DNA of 64,000 nucleotides from Sorex araneus (taxonomy: Eukaryota > Chordata > Mammalia > Eulipotyphla > Soricidae): contig NC_073306.1 of NCBI RefSeq assembly GCF_027595985.1, positions 158,359,219 to 158,423,218 of the forward strand, read 5' to 3'. Each line of letters opens with the position of its first letter. Position 1 is the stretch's first letter. This document shows, piece after piece, positions 10,836-21,008 of this stretch. The notes under the pieces were generated by a model, which saw nothing but the letters and a program-made list of their open reading frames with translations, searched no databases and was not told where the DNA came from. A program made the position numbers and the translations under genes.

Positions 10836-11541
10836 CACTTGTATCACTTGTCATCCCGTTGATCTTCGATTTGCTCGAGCGGGCACCAGTAATGTCTCCA
10901 TTTTTCCCTGTCACATGCTAGTGTAGCCCAATGACATCTGCTCACTCCAGGAACAGGAAGAGCCTCAAATTGTTCATTCAGGGTTTTGACGAAGAAGTCT
11001 GACCATCTTGTTGGTGGGCGGCCATGCGGTTTTTTGACGTCCTGTGGAATCCAGTAGGTAACAGCTCTAGTCCAGCTGTCATCTCTGAATTGCATTACAT
11101 GTCTGGCCTATCTGATTTTTGACGCTTTGACAAATGAGACAGCATCTCTGATTCTTGACCACCAACTGAGGTTGGAATTCCGGATTCCTTCTCTCACTTG
11201 AGTGGAATGTGATAATTCTAGCATGGCTCTTTCCATTCCTCTTTGGGATGCTTGAATAGCGTTCTCATCCTGTTTTCATAGGGCCCAGGTCTCTGGGGCA
11301 TACGTTAATACAGGAAGAATGGTGAAATCAAAAAAGATGTGCCCAGATTCAGAGGTTCTTCGTACTCTTAACCACTTCTTTGATGCTCTTGAAGGCGTTC
11401 CACGCTGCTCTCTTCCTCCTGCGCAGTTCTGGCACCAAGTCATTCCTCATGTTGAGTTCTCGACCCAGGTACACATAGCTGCTGCATTCGGAGATGTTCA
11501 TTCCATTGAGAGCAAATGGAACGTCAGGGACTAGTTTATTT
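10836..11541 (-). mobile_element. RTE LINE copy 1, 5'-truncated (RTE1_Sar-like)
   Basis: On the minus strand this holds the 3' ~700 bp of an RTE-clade LINE, encoding the C-terminal part of ORF2 after the RT domain. Recognisable pieces are YVYLGRELNMRNDLVPELRR near 11,470, RFDD-like residues before WTRAVTYWIPQDVKKPHGRP and RWSDFFVKTLN, and the end HYWCPLEQIEDQRDDK (10,844-10,890). The stop codon lies within a few bases of the 3' end, so there is almost no 3' UTR. An 8-bp duplication TTAATCAT flanks it at 10,828-10,835 and 11,542-11,549. Frameshifts mark it as dead. Confidence 0.9.
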
Positions 11542-11549
11542 TTAATCAT

Positions 11550-12320
11550 AATACTCCATAAATATTCAAAAAATAAGGAAAATACAAAGTGTTATTTAAT
11601 CAACACAAAGGTGTCAAGGTTAAAGGGAGTTGCAAAATGAGTTTTTATTATCATGGCAATTATTGTTTAAGAATGTTTATCGGTCACATTTTCTTAAATT
11701 GAATTGGTTAATATTTAAAGGGAAATGTGCTAGCTAGTGGGTTTGAATGAAGAACAAAAAACCTGGTAGTCTTTGCCTGAAGCAGGTTTCTACAAGAGTG
11801 AAGGAGATATTTTATTCCCATCATTACAAAAAGAAAAAGGAAAAAAAAAAACCCCTGGACACTATGATGAGTGTGGCTGTGCCGGAAGAGTGTATAAAAG
11901 GAGGATTTGCTACAGTAAGAAAAATAAGAACTTTGAACTAATATATGAGATTTGATAAGAAAGGAAGATATATATGGCAGAAGAAATAGAATGATAAAAA
12001 TATCCAATAGAAATGAGAACACTTGAATTAGAGTGATAAAATAAAACTAGTTGCAGGGTTAATCTCTCAGCACTTGAACGTTTGTCTCCATCTTAAGCAA
12101 GTTCAAAAGCAACAGTGTCAGAGGCAGGGACTGATGGAGATCAGGATGAGTCTGGGTAGGACACAAGGTTCAGAGCTAGCTGCCCAAGGCACAGTTCCTG
12201 TCCCTGGGAAACATGGTGTGGGGGATAATCTCTCTCTCCCACTGAAGATAGGAGTGTATGGTATATAACAAAGACACATGTAGGATTGAATCACACATGG
12301 ATGATTTTGTAGGTGATTTT
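11550..12320. other. Unique sequence, nothing recognised
   Basis: AT-rich DNA with an A-run near 11,838-11,852. Overlapping frames at 11,708-12,022 on both strands are low-complexity and not convincing. Confidence 0.5.
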
Positions 12321-12495
12321 GTTTTTATTTTAGATGTAACACCTCACCTTGATATGTTCAGGACTTATTCCTGGTTCTGAGCTCAGGGATCATTCCTGGT
12401 GGAGATTCAAGGACCATATGCAGTGCCAAGAATTAAACCTGGGTCAGTGGGGTGCCAAACAATAGTAAATAGTGCCTTAGTCTCTTTACTATTTC
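12321..12495 (-). mobile_element. Old poly(A)-type tRNA SINE
   Basis: Antisense body with ACTTATTCCTGGTTCTGAGCTC and ATTAAACCTGGGTCAG marks the diverged body and B-box region. The head is badly eroded. Confidence 0.65.
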
Positions 12496-14454
12496 TACCA
12501 CCCCTCTCATAAGTGACTTGAATGCCATCTATCTTTATTTAAGGAGTAATAAGGAACTTCTGAAAGATTTAGTAGATATAATCTGAAGAGTACAATTTGA
12601 AAAAAATACCTCTAGCCATTCTGTGGAGAAATATTGGAAAAGGAGTATATATAGTTGGGACTGTGGAAGTCTAGACCATGAAATGATAGTAATTTGGACC
12701 AGGGCAGTGACAATGTTCATGGCAATGAAGTTATTTCGAGCTATTTAGTGCTTAAATTGCAAAGTGTGTTAAAATGTGTGAAGTGGAGAGAAATGGAAAT
12801 ATCAACAATGACTTACATCATAGACAATGACGGATGGTGGTTTGATTGAATGATATTATGAAAAATGAAAAAGAACCAGGTTTGGGGAGAAAAAAATTGC
12901 AAAGTTGTGTTTGAGCCAGTTGAGAACTAGATGCTTTTGGAGTTGTCCAATTATTCGCCTCCACATTAATATTTTAGAATTAATTCATACACTTGATTTA
13001 TCCCAGTCATATTATTTTTATTATATAATTACATGGAAAACTTTCTTCCAGAGCTACCTGTCAGGTAATTATTATAAATTCCATAATAGTGAAATATAAA
13101 TCAATATGGATTCAGTGAGCTCATAGCTTTCTAAACTCAGTTCTTCTCAGAGATTCTTTTAGAATTTTGAAAGGTGATTTTTTTATGGGTGGTATTTCTG
13201 TGATGTAATTGCATGCTTTCTGAACAGCTCTTATGAAAACCCTGTTTGGAATTCTGTAGTAGGATTTTATGGCAATTCTTTTCTGAGATTAAACAGAAGT
13301 GACTTTTGATACTGCTATGCATGTGGAATTCATCATCAATATTATAAATACTTCACAAAGGTAGGGAATCATGTACAGACAACTTTCTTAAGAAAGAGAC
13401 TTGCAGTGCATAAGGACAAGCTTAAAAGTTCTTCAATGGCTCATGGAAAAAATATTTAGTCCTAAACATAATGCACTTTAGGTGGAAGCAAAAGAAACAA
13501 ACTCAATTACAGATAAAAGCTCCACTATTTTGAATAATGAAGTATAAAGAAACATCATAATTCTAAAGTGGTTTAGGAATTCATAGGTAGTAAATTTTCA
13601 ATTATATTTCCTAATAGAAAATAGTCTGAATGGATATTTGAAACCTACAACCAGTCATTTTAAATGTCTTCACTAAACTTTTATGAGGGCAGTATCTGAA
13701 CTGATTCCTACAATTGTTCTTGTCTTTAGCCTATGCCCTTATGGTTGAGGAGCTTCAACTAACCATATTGTCATGGTTAAAAGGGGAAAGTGAATAAAAT
13801 CAGAGTCAGATTATTGAACACATAGCACTCATAAATAAAATCATATTTAAAAAATTCAGATCTATGTATAATTTATTTAAAAACATATTTTGTATTATGT
13901 TATATAAATGTAAATAAAATATACAATATGATAAAATGTGTTTATCACATAAAATTTGATATATAAAGGAGCTTTATTAGACCTAGTAATTCTCACCAAT
14001 GCTCTAAAATGTAAATTTGCTTTGATCTATTGTGAAAATAATCTTACAATGAGATCATAAGGCATGTTCTCTGAAAGTTTCCAAGACTGGGAAAAAAATC
14101 ACATATTCCTGTTATTCTATGGGATAAAAATATTTTTGAAATATTTCAGCTATTCGCTTTTGTTTTGACAAAATGGGAACAGCCAAAAGCAAAAATAGGA
14201 AGTGTGAGCCTAAGTTTCTAATGAGTTTGTTATTTTAATCTGCCCCGCTACAGACACTATATGACTATAAGTTTGTAGAACTCAGAACATTTTAAAGACA
14301 ATTTAAAACTTACTGCATAGAGCTATTACAATGGCAACTTTAACAAAATGTTAAATGGTAGCTTTATCTTACTGATACTGATAAATATGTATTAAATATA
14401 ACCTTGGACATCTTAGAGCACCATCAAGATGAGAAATTTAAAAAAAAAATTTGA
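12496..14454. other. AT-rich unique sequence, no gene seen
   Basis: No exon, RNA gene or repeat recognised in about 2 kb. Frames at 12,535-12,720, 12,905-13,099 and 13,137-13,322 are short and unsupported. Confidence 0.55.
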
Positions 14455-14608
14455 TTCACACTCAGAATTGCTCAGGGCTTACTCCTGGATCTGTGCTTAT
14501 GGATCCCTCCTGATTTGACTTGGGGGAACCTATGAGCTGCCAGAGATCAAATCTTGGTTGGTCACAGGATGAGCAAGCACTCTGCCTTCTACTCCCTCTT
14601 CAACCCCC
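14455..14608 (-). mobile_element. Old poly(A)-type tRNA SINE
   Basis: Antisense A-tail at about 14,440-14,452 (on the + strand an A/T-rich run), then GCTTACTCCTGGATCTGTGC and AGAGATCAAATCTTGGTTGG, corresponding to body and B box. Diverged; first of three neighbouring copies in one orientation. Confidence 0.65.
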
Positions 14609-14804
14609 AAGAGAATAAATCTTCAACTTTGAGGTTTTTCCAACAGAGTCATGGTGTGTTGGAAAAAGAGAAGACTTATCTTCCTTGAATGTAGCAATTC
14701 TTTGGGAAACCTCCCAGGACAGCAGACTATAAATGAAGTCTCCATCTGATACCCTCAGTGATGGAAAGCTATTACTTTAGCAGCTAATTGTAGCATTCAA
14801 ATCT

Positions 14805-14960
14805 TTTGTTTGTTTGAGGGGAGCCACACGCAATGATGCTCATAGCTTACTCCAGGCTCTGAGCTCACTCGGGGCAGACCTTATGCAATGTTGAGGATCT
14901 AACTTGAGTCAGCCACATGCAAGGCAAGTGCCCTACCTGCTGCTTTCTCACTCTATCCCC
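14805..14960 (-). mobile_element. Old poly(A)-type tRNA SINE
   Basis: Antisense tail TTTGTTTGTTTG, body (GCTTACTCCAGGCTCTGAGC), and head (GCAAGGCAAGTGCCCTACC) are visible. Second of the 14.4-15.2 kb cluster. Confidence 0.7.
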
Positions 14961-14962
14961 TA

Positions 14963-15155
14963 AAGTTTTTTTGAAAAATATATTGTTTTGGGGTTTGGGG
15001 CCACATTTTACCGTATTCAAGGCTTACTCTTGGCTATGTGGTCAGAAGTCACACCTGGTGGTACTTAAGGATGCTATATATGATGCCAGGGATGGAATAC
15101 ACATCAACTTCATGCAAAGCAAGCACTTTACATTCTGTACTCTCTTTTAAGCCCT
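14963..15155 (-). mobile_element. Old poly(A)-type tRNA SINE
   Basis: Antisense tail then GGGGCCACATTTTACCG, GGCTTACTCTTGGCTATG and CAAAGCAAGCACTTTACATT. It abuts the previous copy almost directly in the same orientation, which suggests insertion into the neighbour's A-rich tail. Confidence 0.65.
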
Positions 15156-15624
15156 TAATTGTAGCATTTCAGCATCATGGAATTCTAATTTGTAAATATC
15201 CAAGTTTTTTTTTCCTACCTGTGGATTCTATCCTCCTGGGATGTCTCAGAATATGTCTTTATCTTCATATCTACGTTTTCGAGCTTCAGTGGATATAATT
15301 ATCTAGTTCATCTAATCCTAGAAAAATAAACAGAATTCATTCCAGATTTTTCATGTAAGACATTACTTACAGCTTCTTGGTTGGTCCTTCAGATTTCCTT
15401 GATTTGGATATGCTTTGTTTGGTCATTATCCCTCTGAATGGTACCAGAGTAATTGCTACAGGTGAGTAACAAAGCGATTTCCTCTTATTTTGCCCTATTC
15501 TCATAGGGGATGCACCCTTATTGGGGTTTTCTTTCCTTTATCTGGCTTGCTAAAATGCCATTTCTATAAAGAACACACCTCAGATGATTTTAAAATTAAC
15601 CCTACTCAAAGCAAGACACATTTT
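15156..15624. other. Unique sequence, nothing recognised
   Basis: No element or exon recognised between the SINE cluster and the L1 relic. Confidence 0.5.
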
Positions 15625-16295
15625 ATCAAGCTCTTTTAAAATAATCTTTTCTCTAAATGTGAAATTTACATATATTAAAATGCATAAATATTAACTGTAT
15701 AATTTTGACAACATAATACACCTGTTTAATCAACAATCCTTTCACAATATAAAGCATTTTCATCTCTTCAAAATATATCCTCATATGTCTTTCAAACTAT
15801 TCCTCTAGCCTTAATACAAATATAACCCCAGTTCTCATATGTTTTTATATTAGGTTTTCCTATTTTGAACTTCATATAAATTCAATTTGTTTTGCTTGAT
15901 TTCTTCAGCTCAAAATTATGTCTGTGACACTCATCCATAAGGTTATTTGTATCCTTAATATTTTTTTTCCTTTCAATTTCTGGATAGCACCTCACCATCT
16001 GAACATCTTACAATGTTCATGCCTTTTTTTCTAGCTGAAAAGAATTTGGGATTCTCCTTTCTCATGACTGTGAATCAAGCCACTGTGGATGGCTGTGTAT
16101 AAGTTCTGTGTAGACATATGTTTTCATTTCTCATGGGAGTGGCAGAGCTGGATAGCATGTGTATATTTTGCATACAAGAAATGGCCAAATTGTTCTCCAA
16201 AACATCTGTACCATTTTGCATTCCTATGGCTAAGTGTAAGAGTACCGGTGACTCCACACCCTCTGCAACATTTGGTCCTGTAAATCTTTTTTATT
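15625..16295 (-). mobile_element. Ancient L1 3' end (L1M-type)
   Basis: On the minus strand 15,625-15,960 follows the 3' UTR of old mammalian L1 (AATTTACATATATTAAAATGC, ATAATTTTGACAA, ACTTCATATAAATTCAA). 15,960-16,295 is the C-terminal ORF2 region (antisense of the WHIYTMEYY and 'CWWEC' neighbourhood, with GTGGACATATGTTTTCATTTCTC-like wording). Numerous stops. Confidence 0.7.
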
Positions 16296-17102
16296 TTAGT
16301 CTTCCAAGTCCGTGGGACATAGTGTAATTGCATTGTGATGCTGAGGAATGACATCATGTATTATAAGGGGAGAGTTTAGCCATATCTGTATTTATTCACT
16401 TACAAATGTATTAAATGGTGCCCAAACTATTCTTGGCCTTCTAGAATAGACTACACATCAGTTGACTAGTAATAAAATAGACCTGCCAGGAACTTCTTAT
16501 TAATTTAACCATTGTGCATCTGTGCCTCATAATTTATCCCATTGGAGGAATAACTTGAAGTGGGATTAGGTTTGAAATTATCAAGTTAGAATACAACCAA
16601 AGTATTTGAGTTTAGTTTATTTAAGGAGCTTTGCAATGAAGCTAGGATTGTTAAACTTAGGCTGGTCACTCATCCTAGTTTGTCTCAGAGAGTCCAGGTT
16701 TATATTTGTTGCCCCAGCTTCCTGCCGGCTTTTACCTTCTCTTTGCTGTACTGTAACTCTGCCCAGAGCTGAATAAGGGGTCCAGGGGGGGACTGTGCAA
16801 TTTAACTCCTGGCAAGCACACATCTGACTGTGTAGCAAAGATGACACTACCTGTCACGTGTCTAGTGGTGGCTGTAGGCCACTCTGGGAGCCAAGCTTTT
16901 GGTGTGGCATTTGCAACACCAAGTGTACCTTTGTAACGGAGTCAAACCCAGGCACCTTATTGGGTTAGATTTGTATTTCTCCCACTTTTCCTTTTATTTG
17001 TGAAAAATTAATTTCGACTCCTTAGCAAATTTAAATTCTAATATACAATTTTATCAATTCACCAAATTATTTATTATATCCTCAGACTTAATTCTTTTAA
17101 TT
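16296..17102. other. Mostly unique sequence with a shared 49-bp segment
   Basis: The only structure I see is the 49-bp segment at 16,625-16,673 that recurs inverted at 17,505-17,553. The surrounding 16,676-16,960 has higher GC but no recognised protein. Confidence 0.45.
16625..16673 (+). repeat. 49-bp segment repeated inverted at 17,505-17,553
   Basis: The sequence starting GGAGCTTTGCAATGAAGCTA is matched on the opposite strand 830 bp away with about six mismatches over 49 bp. Family unknown. Confidence 0.7.
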
Positions 17103-17272
17103 AATTTTTTTGGGGGGTCTCACCCGGCAATGTTCAGAACTTGCTCCTGGCTGTGCACTCAGGAATCACCCCTGGCGGTGTTCAGGGGACTATATAGTAT
17201 GCCAGTGATCGAATCTGGGTCAGCTATGTGCAAAGCAAATGCCCTCCTCGCTGTACTATTGCTCCAGCTCCT
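17103..17272 (-). mobile_element. Poly(A)-type tRNA SINE
   Basis: Antisense tail (TTAATTTTTTTGGGGGGTC), body (AACTTGCTCCTGGCTGTGC), and head to ATTGCTCCAGCTCC at 17,272. Moderately diverged, all parts present. Confidence 0.85.
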
Positions 17273-17439
17273 ATTCTCAGTCTTTATATATCTTATAACT
17301 GAAAACCTTTACCTGATCCTCATTTTATACCTCCCATGCATTGCCCAGAGGCCAGGAGATTGCTGCCAGTGATCCTCCATCTGACTGTGGGGACCCGACC
17401 AATCAGCGCTTAGGTCCAGCAGTGCTTAGGGGTCAGCAG

Positions 17440-17612
17440 GGCTGTTTTTAGCAGTGGTGGGGTGTGATATGGTGCTTGGAATAAAACCCAAGAGCCTCAT
17501 GCACTTGAATGACCAGCCTAGGTTTAACACTCTTAGCTTCATTGCAAAGCTCCAGGCATGCACTCCAGCCTTTTGGTCTGTCTCTTTGGCCCAACATTTG
17601 TGCCCCTTTACC
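17440..17612 (-). mobile_element. tRNA-SINE-like element with internal 49-bp segment
   Basis: On the minus strand it starts GGGCCAAAGAGACAGACC and later has TTGGGTTTTATTCCAAGCAC, a tRNA-type head and B-box region. Between them sits the 49-bp segment (17,505-17,553) also found at 16,625, bracketed by GTGCATG on both sides. It may be an old SINE with an insertion or another family. Confidence 0.45.
17505..17553 (-). repeat. Inverted partner of 16,625-16,673
   Basis: Reverse complement starts GGAGCTTTGCAATGAAGCTA and stays aligned to the end of the segment. Confidence 0.7.
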
Positions 17613-17696
17613 AACCCCCTCTTTATTTCTCACCTAGTTCCTAGGTTCTGGAGACTTCTTTTCTGTTTTATGTTCCTATGAGTTTGACTTTCAAAA

Positions 17697-17862
17697 TTTT
17701 TATTTCTATTTGGGAGCCACACCCAGCTGTGCTCAGGGTTTATTCCAGTCTCTTTGATTGGGGATTATTCCTGGCGGTGCTCTGGGTATGATAAGTGCTG
17801 CCAAGGATCAAACTTGGGCAGGTCCGTGAGTCTTTACCCTGTGCTAGCTATCCAGGTCATTT
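17697..17862 (-). mobile_element. Old poly(A)-type tRNA SINE
   Basis: Antisense order: TTTTATTTCTATTTGGGAGC tail, CAGGGTTTATTCCAGTC body, GGATCAAACTTGGGCAGG B-box region. A partial second body-like piece (GAGGGGTTGCATCATTCCTG) follows at about 17,880-17,910. Confidence 0.65.
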
Positions 17863-18174
17863 ACTCTTGCTTTATTCTCAGAGGGGTTGCATCATTCCTG
17901 GTGGTACTGTAACAACAGGAGGATGTGTGGAGTGGATGGAGCAAACTTCTCCATTGCCAGATTCCAAAGATTCATTTATTATGTAGTTCTGGAAGACAGG
18001 ATAATTCATAAACTGATAATAGACACACTATATTTGATTTTAGCAAAAAGACCATGAAGTTATGAGCTTGATCTTTATTTAACTCTTCAAAATTCACATA
18101 TAGATTACAGTTTTGCTTGGTTTATTTTTCAGCTAGCACTGTGCTATTCATTTTTACTGATTTTTTCACAAATG

Positions 18175-18545
18175 TTGTTTTTATTCAAGGTGGAGTAATG
18201 GTTTGTTGTATATAATTACATGCACCCTGCTTTCATCCATTGATTGACACAGGTTGTGTCTACATTCTGGTTATTGTCAATAATGGCACAAGAACACAAG
18301 AGTGCAGATTTTCCTCCAAGTAAACAGTTTTATTTCCTTGAATATATAGTCAGGAGGCACACTGAGTGCTGATATCATATGGGGTTTTTATCTTAATATT
18401 TTTGGAGGAATCTCCATACAGTTTCCCATACTGATTGTTATCAGTTTTTATTTCCACAAAATGTATATAGAGGTTTTGTTCTGTACTTTGCATTTCTCAG
18501 CAATTTTCTTCTAGTCTTTTTGATAAGGTACATCCAAAGGTCAAT
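18175..18545 (-). mobile_element. Ancient L1 ORF2 C-terminal relic
   Basis: Antisense L1 landmarks: ATCCATTGATTGACAC, GGTTATTGTCAATAATG, AGAGTGCAGATTTTCC and GAGGAATCTCCATACAG, in the order of an L1 ORF2 3' region. Heavily mutated. Confidence 0.65.
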
Positions 18546-18582
18546 TTAATAGTGTTCCTTTAGAACTATTAATGTTTCAGTT

Positions 18583-18745
18583 TAGGGCTGGAGAAAGAGT
18601 CTGGTGGGCACTGTATGCTCTGCATGTGGGTGACCTGGATTCTATCCCCAGAACCATATGGTCTCCTGAGAACTACCAGGAACTATCTCCAAACAGAAAG
18701 CCAGAAGTAGAACCTGAGAAGCCTCATCTCCGCAAGCAACAGAAC
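18583..18745 (+). mobile_element. Old poly(A)-type tRNA SINE
   Basis: GGGCTGGAGAAAGAGTCTGG head, GACCTGGATTCTATCCCCAG B-box region and ACCATATGGTCTCCTGAGAAC body in order. The 3' half is diverged. Confidence 0.75.
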
Positions 18746-19094
18746 TAGCAAACAGGTATGTTTTCCTTTCGATAAGTCCTCAGAGATTTCTTGTTAATTT
18801 GGACTTCTGCTATGGTTTAGTCTCAAATGGAGACTTAAAAGGGTCATGGTTATAAATGCAAGAGTGATCCCAAGAAGGAAAAATTTGGTTAGCCATATAA
18901 TTCAGACTTACAACTGACAGGGATGGCTTCTGAAAACGGTATCTCCAATGCAAGACACACATGACAGAAACTTCGGAGCTAATAGCTAATCTGTGTGTGC
19001 CATTAGCAGTCACCATTGTTAGAGATGATGGAACAACAGCACCCACTGATCATCTTTGATAGCTGAAGCTGTTTGAAACTTTCCAGTGCAGAGA

Positions 19095-19970
19095 AGCATG
19101 CTGTCTCTGCTACACGACAAATCACTATAAGCACAGTGACCTACAACAACACTAAGTCTGACCTCAGGTTCTGCAGGTTGGAAGTCTAGGCATGGCTCAA
19201 GTAGGTTTTTCTGCTTCAGGATTTTACTAGATTAGACTCAACAATCCAGGAGATTGGCTTCTTATCTGGAGGCTCAAATGGAAGAGGATTCCCTGTTCCA
19301 GTTCACTCAGAATATGGGAAATTGTCATTTTTATCATTGATATGTGGGCTGGAATGATAGTACAGCGGTAGGGAGTTTGCTTTGCATATGGCTGACCTGG
19401 GTTCGATTCCTCCACCCCTCTCAGACAGCCCAGTAAGATACCGACAGTATCTTGCCTGCACGGGAGAGCCTGGCAAGCTATCCGTGGCATATTCAATATG
19501 CCAAAAACAGTAACAGCAAGTATCACAGTGGAGATGTTACTGGTGCCCACTTGAGCAAATCGATGAGCAAAGGGATGACAGTGACAGTGACAGTGATCAT
19601 TTTTATACTGTAGAATTTTAATTTTTTTGTTATTTTTACTGACTGTAGACTGAAGGCCACTGTTGATAATAGGTTGTTCACAACCATTGGTCCTGTCTGT
19701 AAGGAAGAGTAAGATGGTAGATTGACTCTTCAAAGCCTACAGGCAAGTATGAGCTAGTTATCTAGAAAGACACAGTGTCCTATAATGTGAGGTGATGTGG
19801 GAATGACATCTCAATCTATTTGCCATAGGACACTGGTTAGAAGCAAGTCGAAGGTATCACAGATTCACAGAAGGAGATTACACAGAAACTTGAGTTCTAG
19901 GAAGTGAGAACCACTGGTGCCATCATAGTGTTCCACAACTCAAATTAATCATAATAAGGTATTTGACATC
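19095..19970 (-). repeat. Ancient interspersed repeat interrupted by a SINE
   Basis: The wording at 19,140-19,320 (GCAGGTTGGAAGTCTAGGC, TTATCTGGAGGCTCAAATGG) and 19,640-19,960 (GACATCTCAATCTATTTGCC, GGTTAGAAGCAAGTC) follows a mammal-wide repeat I recognise but cannot name with confidence. The young SINE at 19,335-19,596 splits it. Confidence 0.45.
19335..19596 (+). mobile_element. RTE-tailed tRNA SINE, full length
   Basis: Head (GGGCTGGAATGATAGTACAG, B box GGTTCGATTCC), RTE-leader middle and RTE 3' block all well kept; tail ACAGTG repeated three times. A 10-bp duplication TCATTTTTAT lies at 19,325-19,334 and 19,597-19,606. About ten bases before the tRNA head (CATTGATATG) are not part of the usual unit. 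Confidence 0.92.
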
Positions 19971-20999
19971 AATAATTCCTGATCCACACACTCATAGCAA
20001 AGAAGGCAAGTGGACATTAGGACATCTAAATTATCTATTATAAATTTATTTCATCATATTAATTTTCCAGGGAAAATTTATTATCCATCTATAATTTACC
20101 TATAATATATGTATCTACATTTTCTTATGCTTTAGTTCCTTACTAATACTTCTAGCTTACTAATATCTCATCTTTTGCTTGTCCTTATTTTACCAGGCCA
20201 TGTCAAATCATTTGGAACTATTTAGTTCATAGGAATCTCTATCCTCTTCAAGTTTTTTATATCTGGGTTTGAATTCTTATTTTAACTTAACTTTGTAAAT
20301 CAAGAAAAGTTATTGTACTTTCTTAAATATCACTCTTCTTTAGTAAAGTGGGGACAGTATTATTGTTTATCCTGCTTTTGAAATTTAAATGCAATTTTAT
20401 GATGATTCTGTACTACAAACTCCCACCCCATTTTTTTGTCTCTTCATTCCCCTTCATTGCATTTCTTTATATTACACTTTAGACAGTCAAGATATATTCA
20501 TGTATTGATAATTTTATTATGTATTTCAGAATACATGTAAGAGACATGTAAGTAATGCTTATACATTTCGATCTGTTGGGTTAGAATACAAAGTTGTGGG
20601 TTTTATGTTTTTGCTGTGGTGATAGATTTATAGTGATCCACTCACATAATCTTGCCCTTAAATAAATTGCAACATATAAATGAGCAGATTGATGAGGCTT
20701 TGTTTATTCCATACTCTAACACTTTATTAAAATTCACTTTATATAGAATTCATTTTTAGTGCCAATTCTTATTGTTTGATTCCTATTATATGTCATACCT
20801 TGGGTCTCCATGTACTATATTCTTTAATCTTTTCTTGACCTATCCAGGGAGGAAAGTTTTCAGGGTTGTGGTACAAAGGTTTAAGTAGCACATAGCTTGA
20901 GTATGATACTTGCCTGAGAATTATTAATTGCAAACATCCCTATTTTATGATCTCAACTGGTAAGTAATATGTTCTTAAAGATATATCCTGGCACTGAGC
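19971..20999. other. AT-rich unique sequence with one MIR
   Basis: Apart from the MIR at about 20,262-20,405, nothing is recognised. Confidence 0.5.
20262..20405 (+). repeat. MIR relic
   Basis: Sense MIR order: CTGGGTTTGAATTCTTATTT, TTAACTTTGTAAATCAAG, then TAAAGTGGGGACAGTATTATTG. Confidence 0.65.
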
Positions 21000-21008
21000 T
21001 TATAAAAT

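Noticed and set aside
19227..19733. 168-residue frame on the minus strand
   Set aside because: Runs through a SINE in antisense and old repeat sequence.
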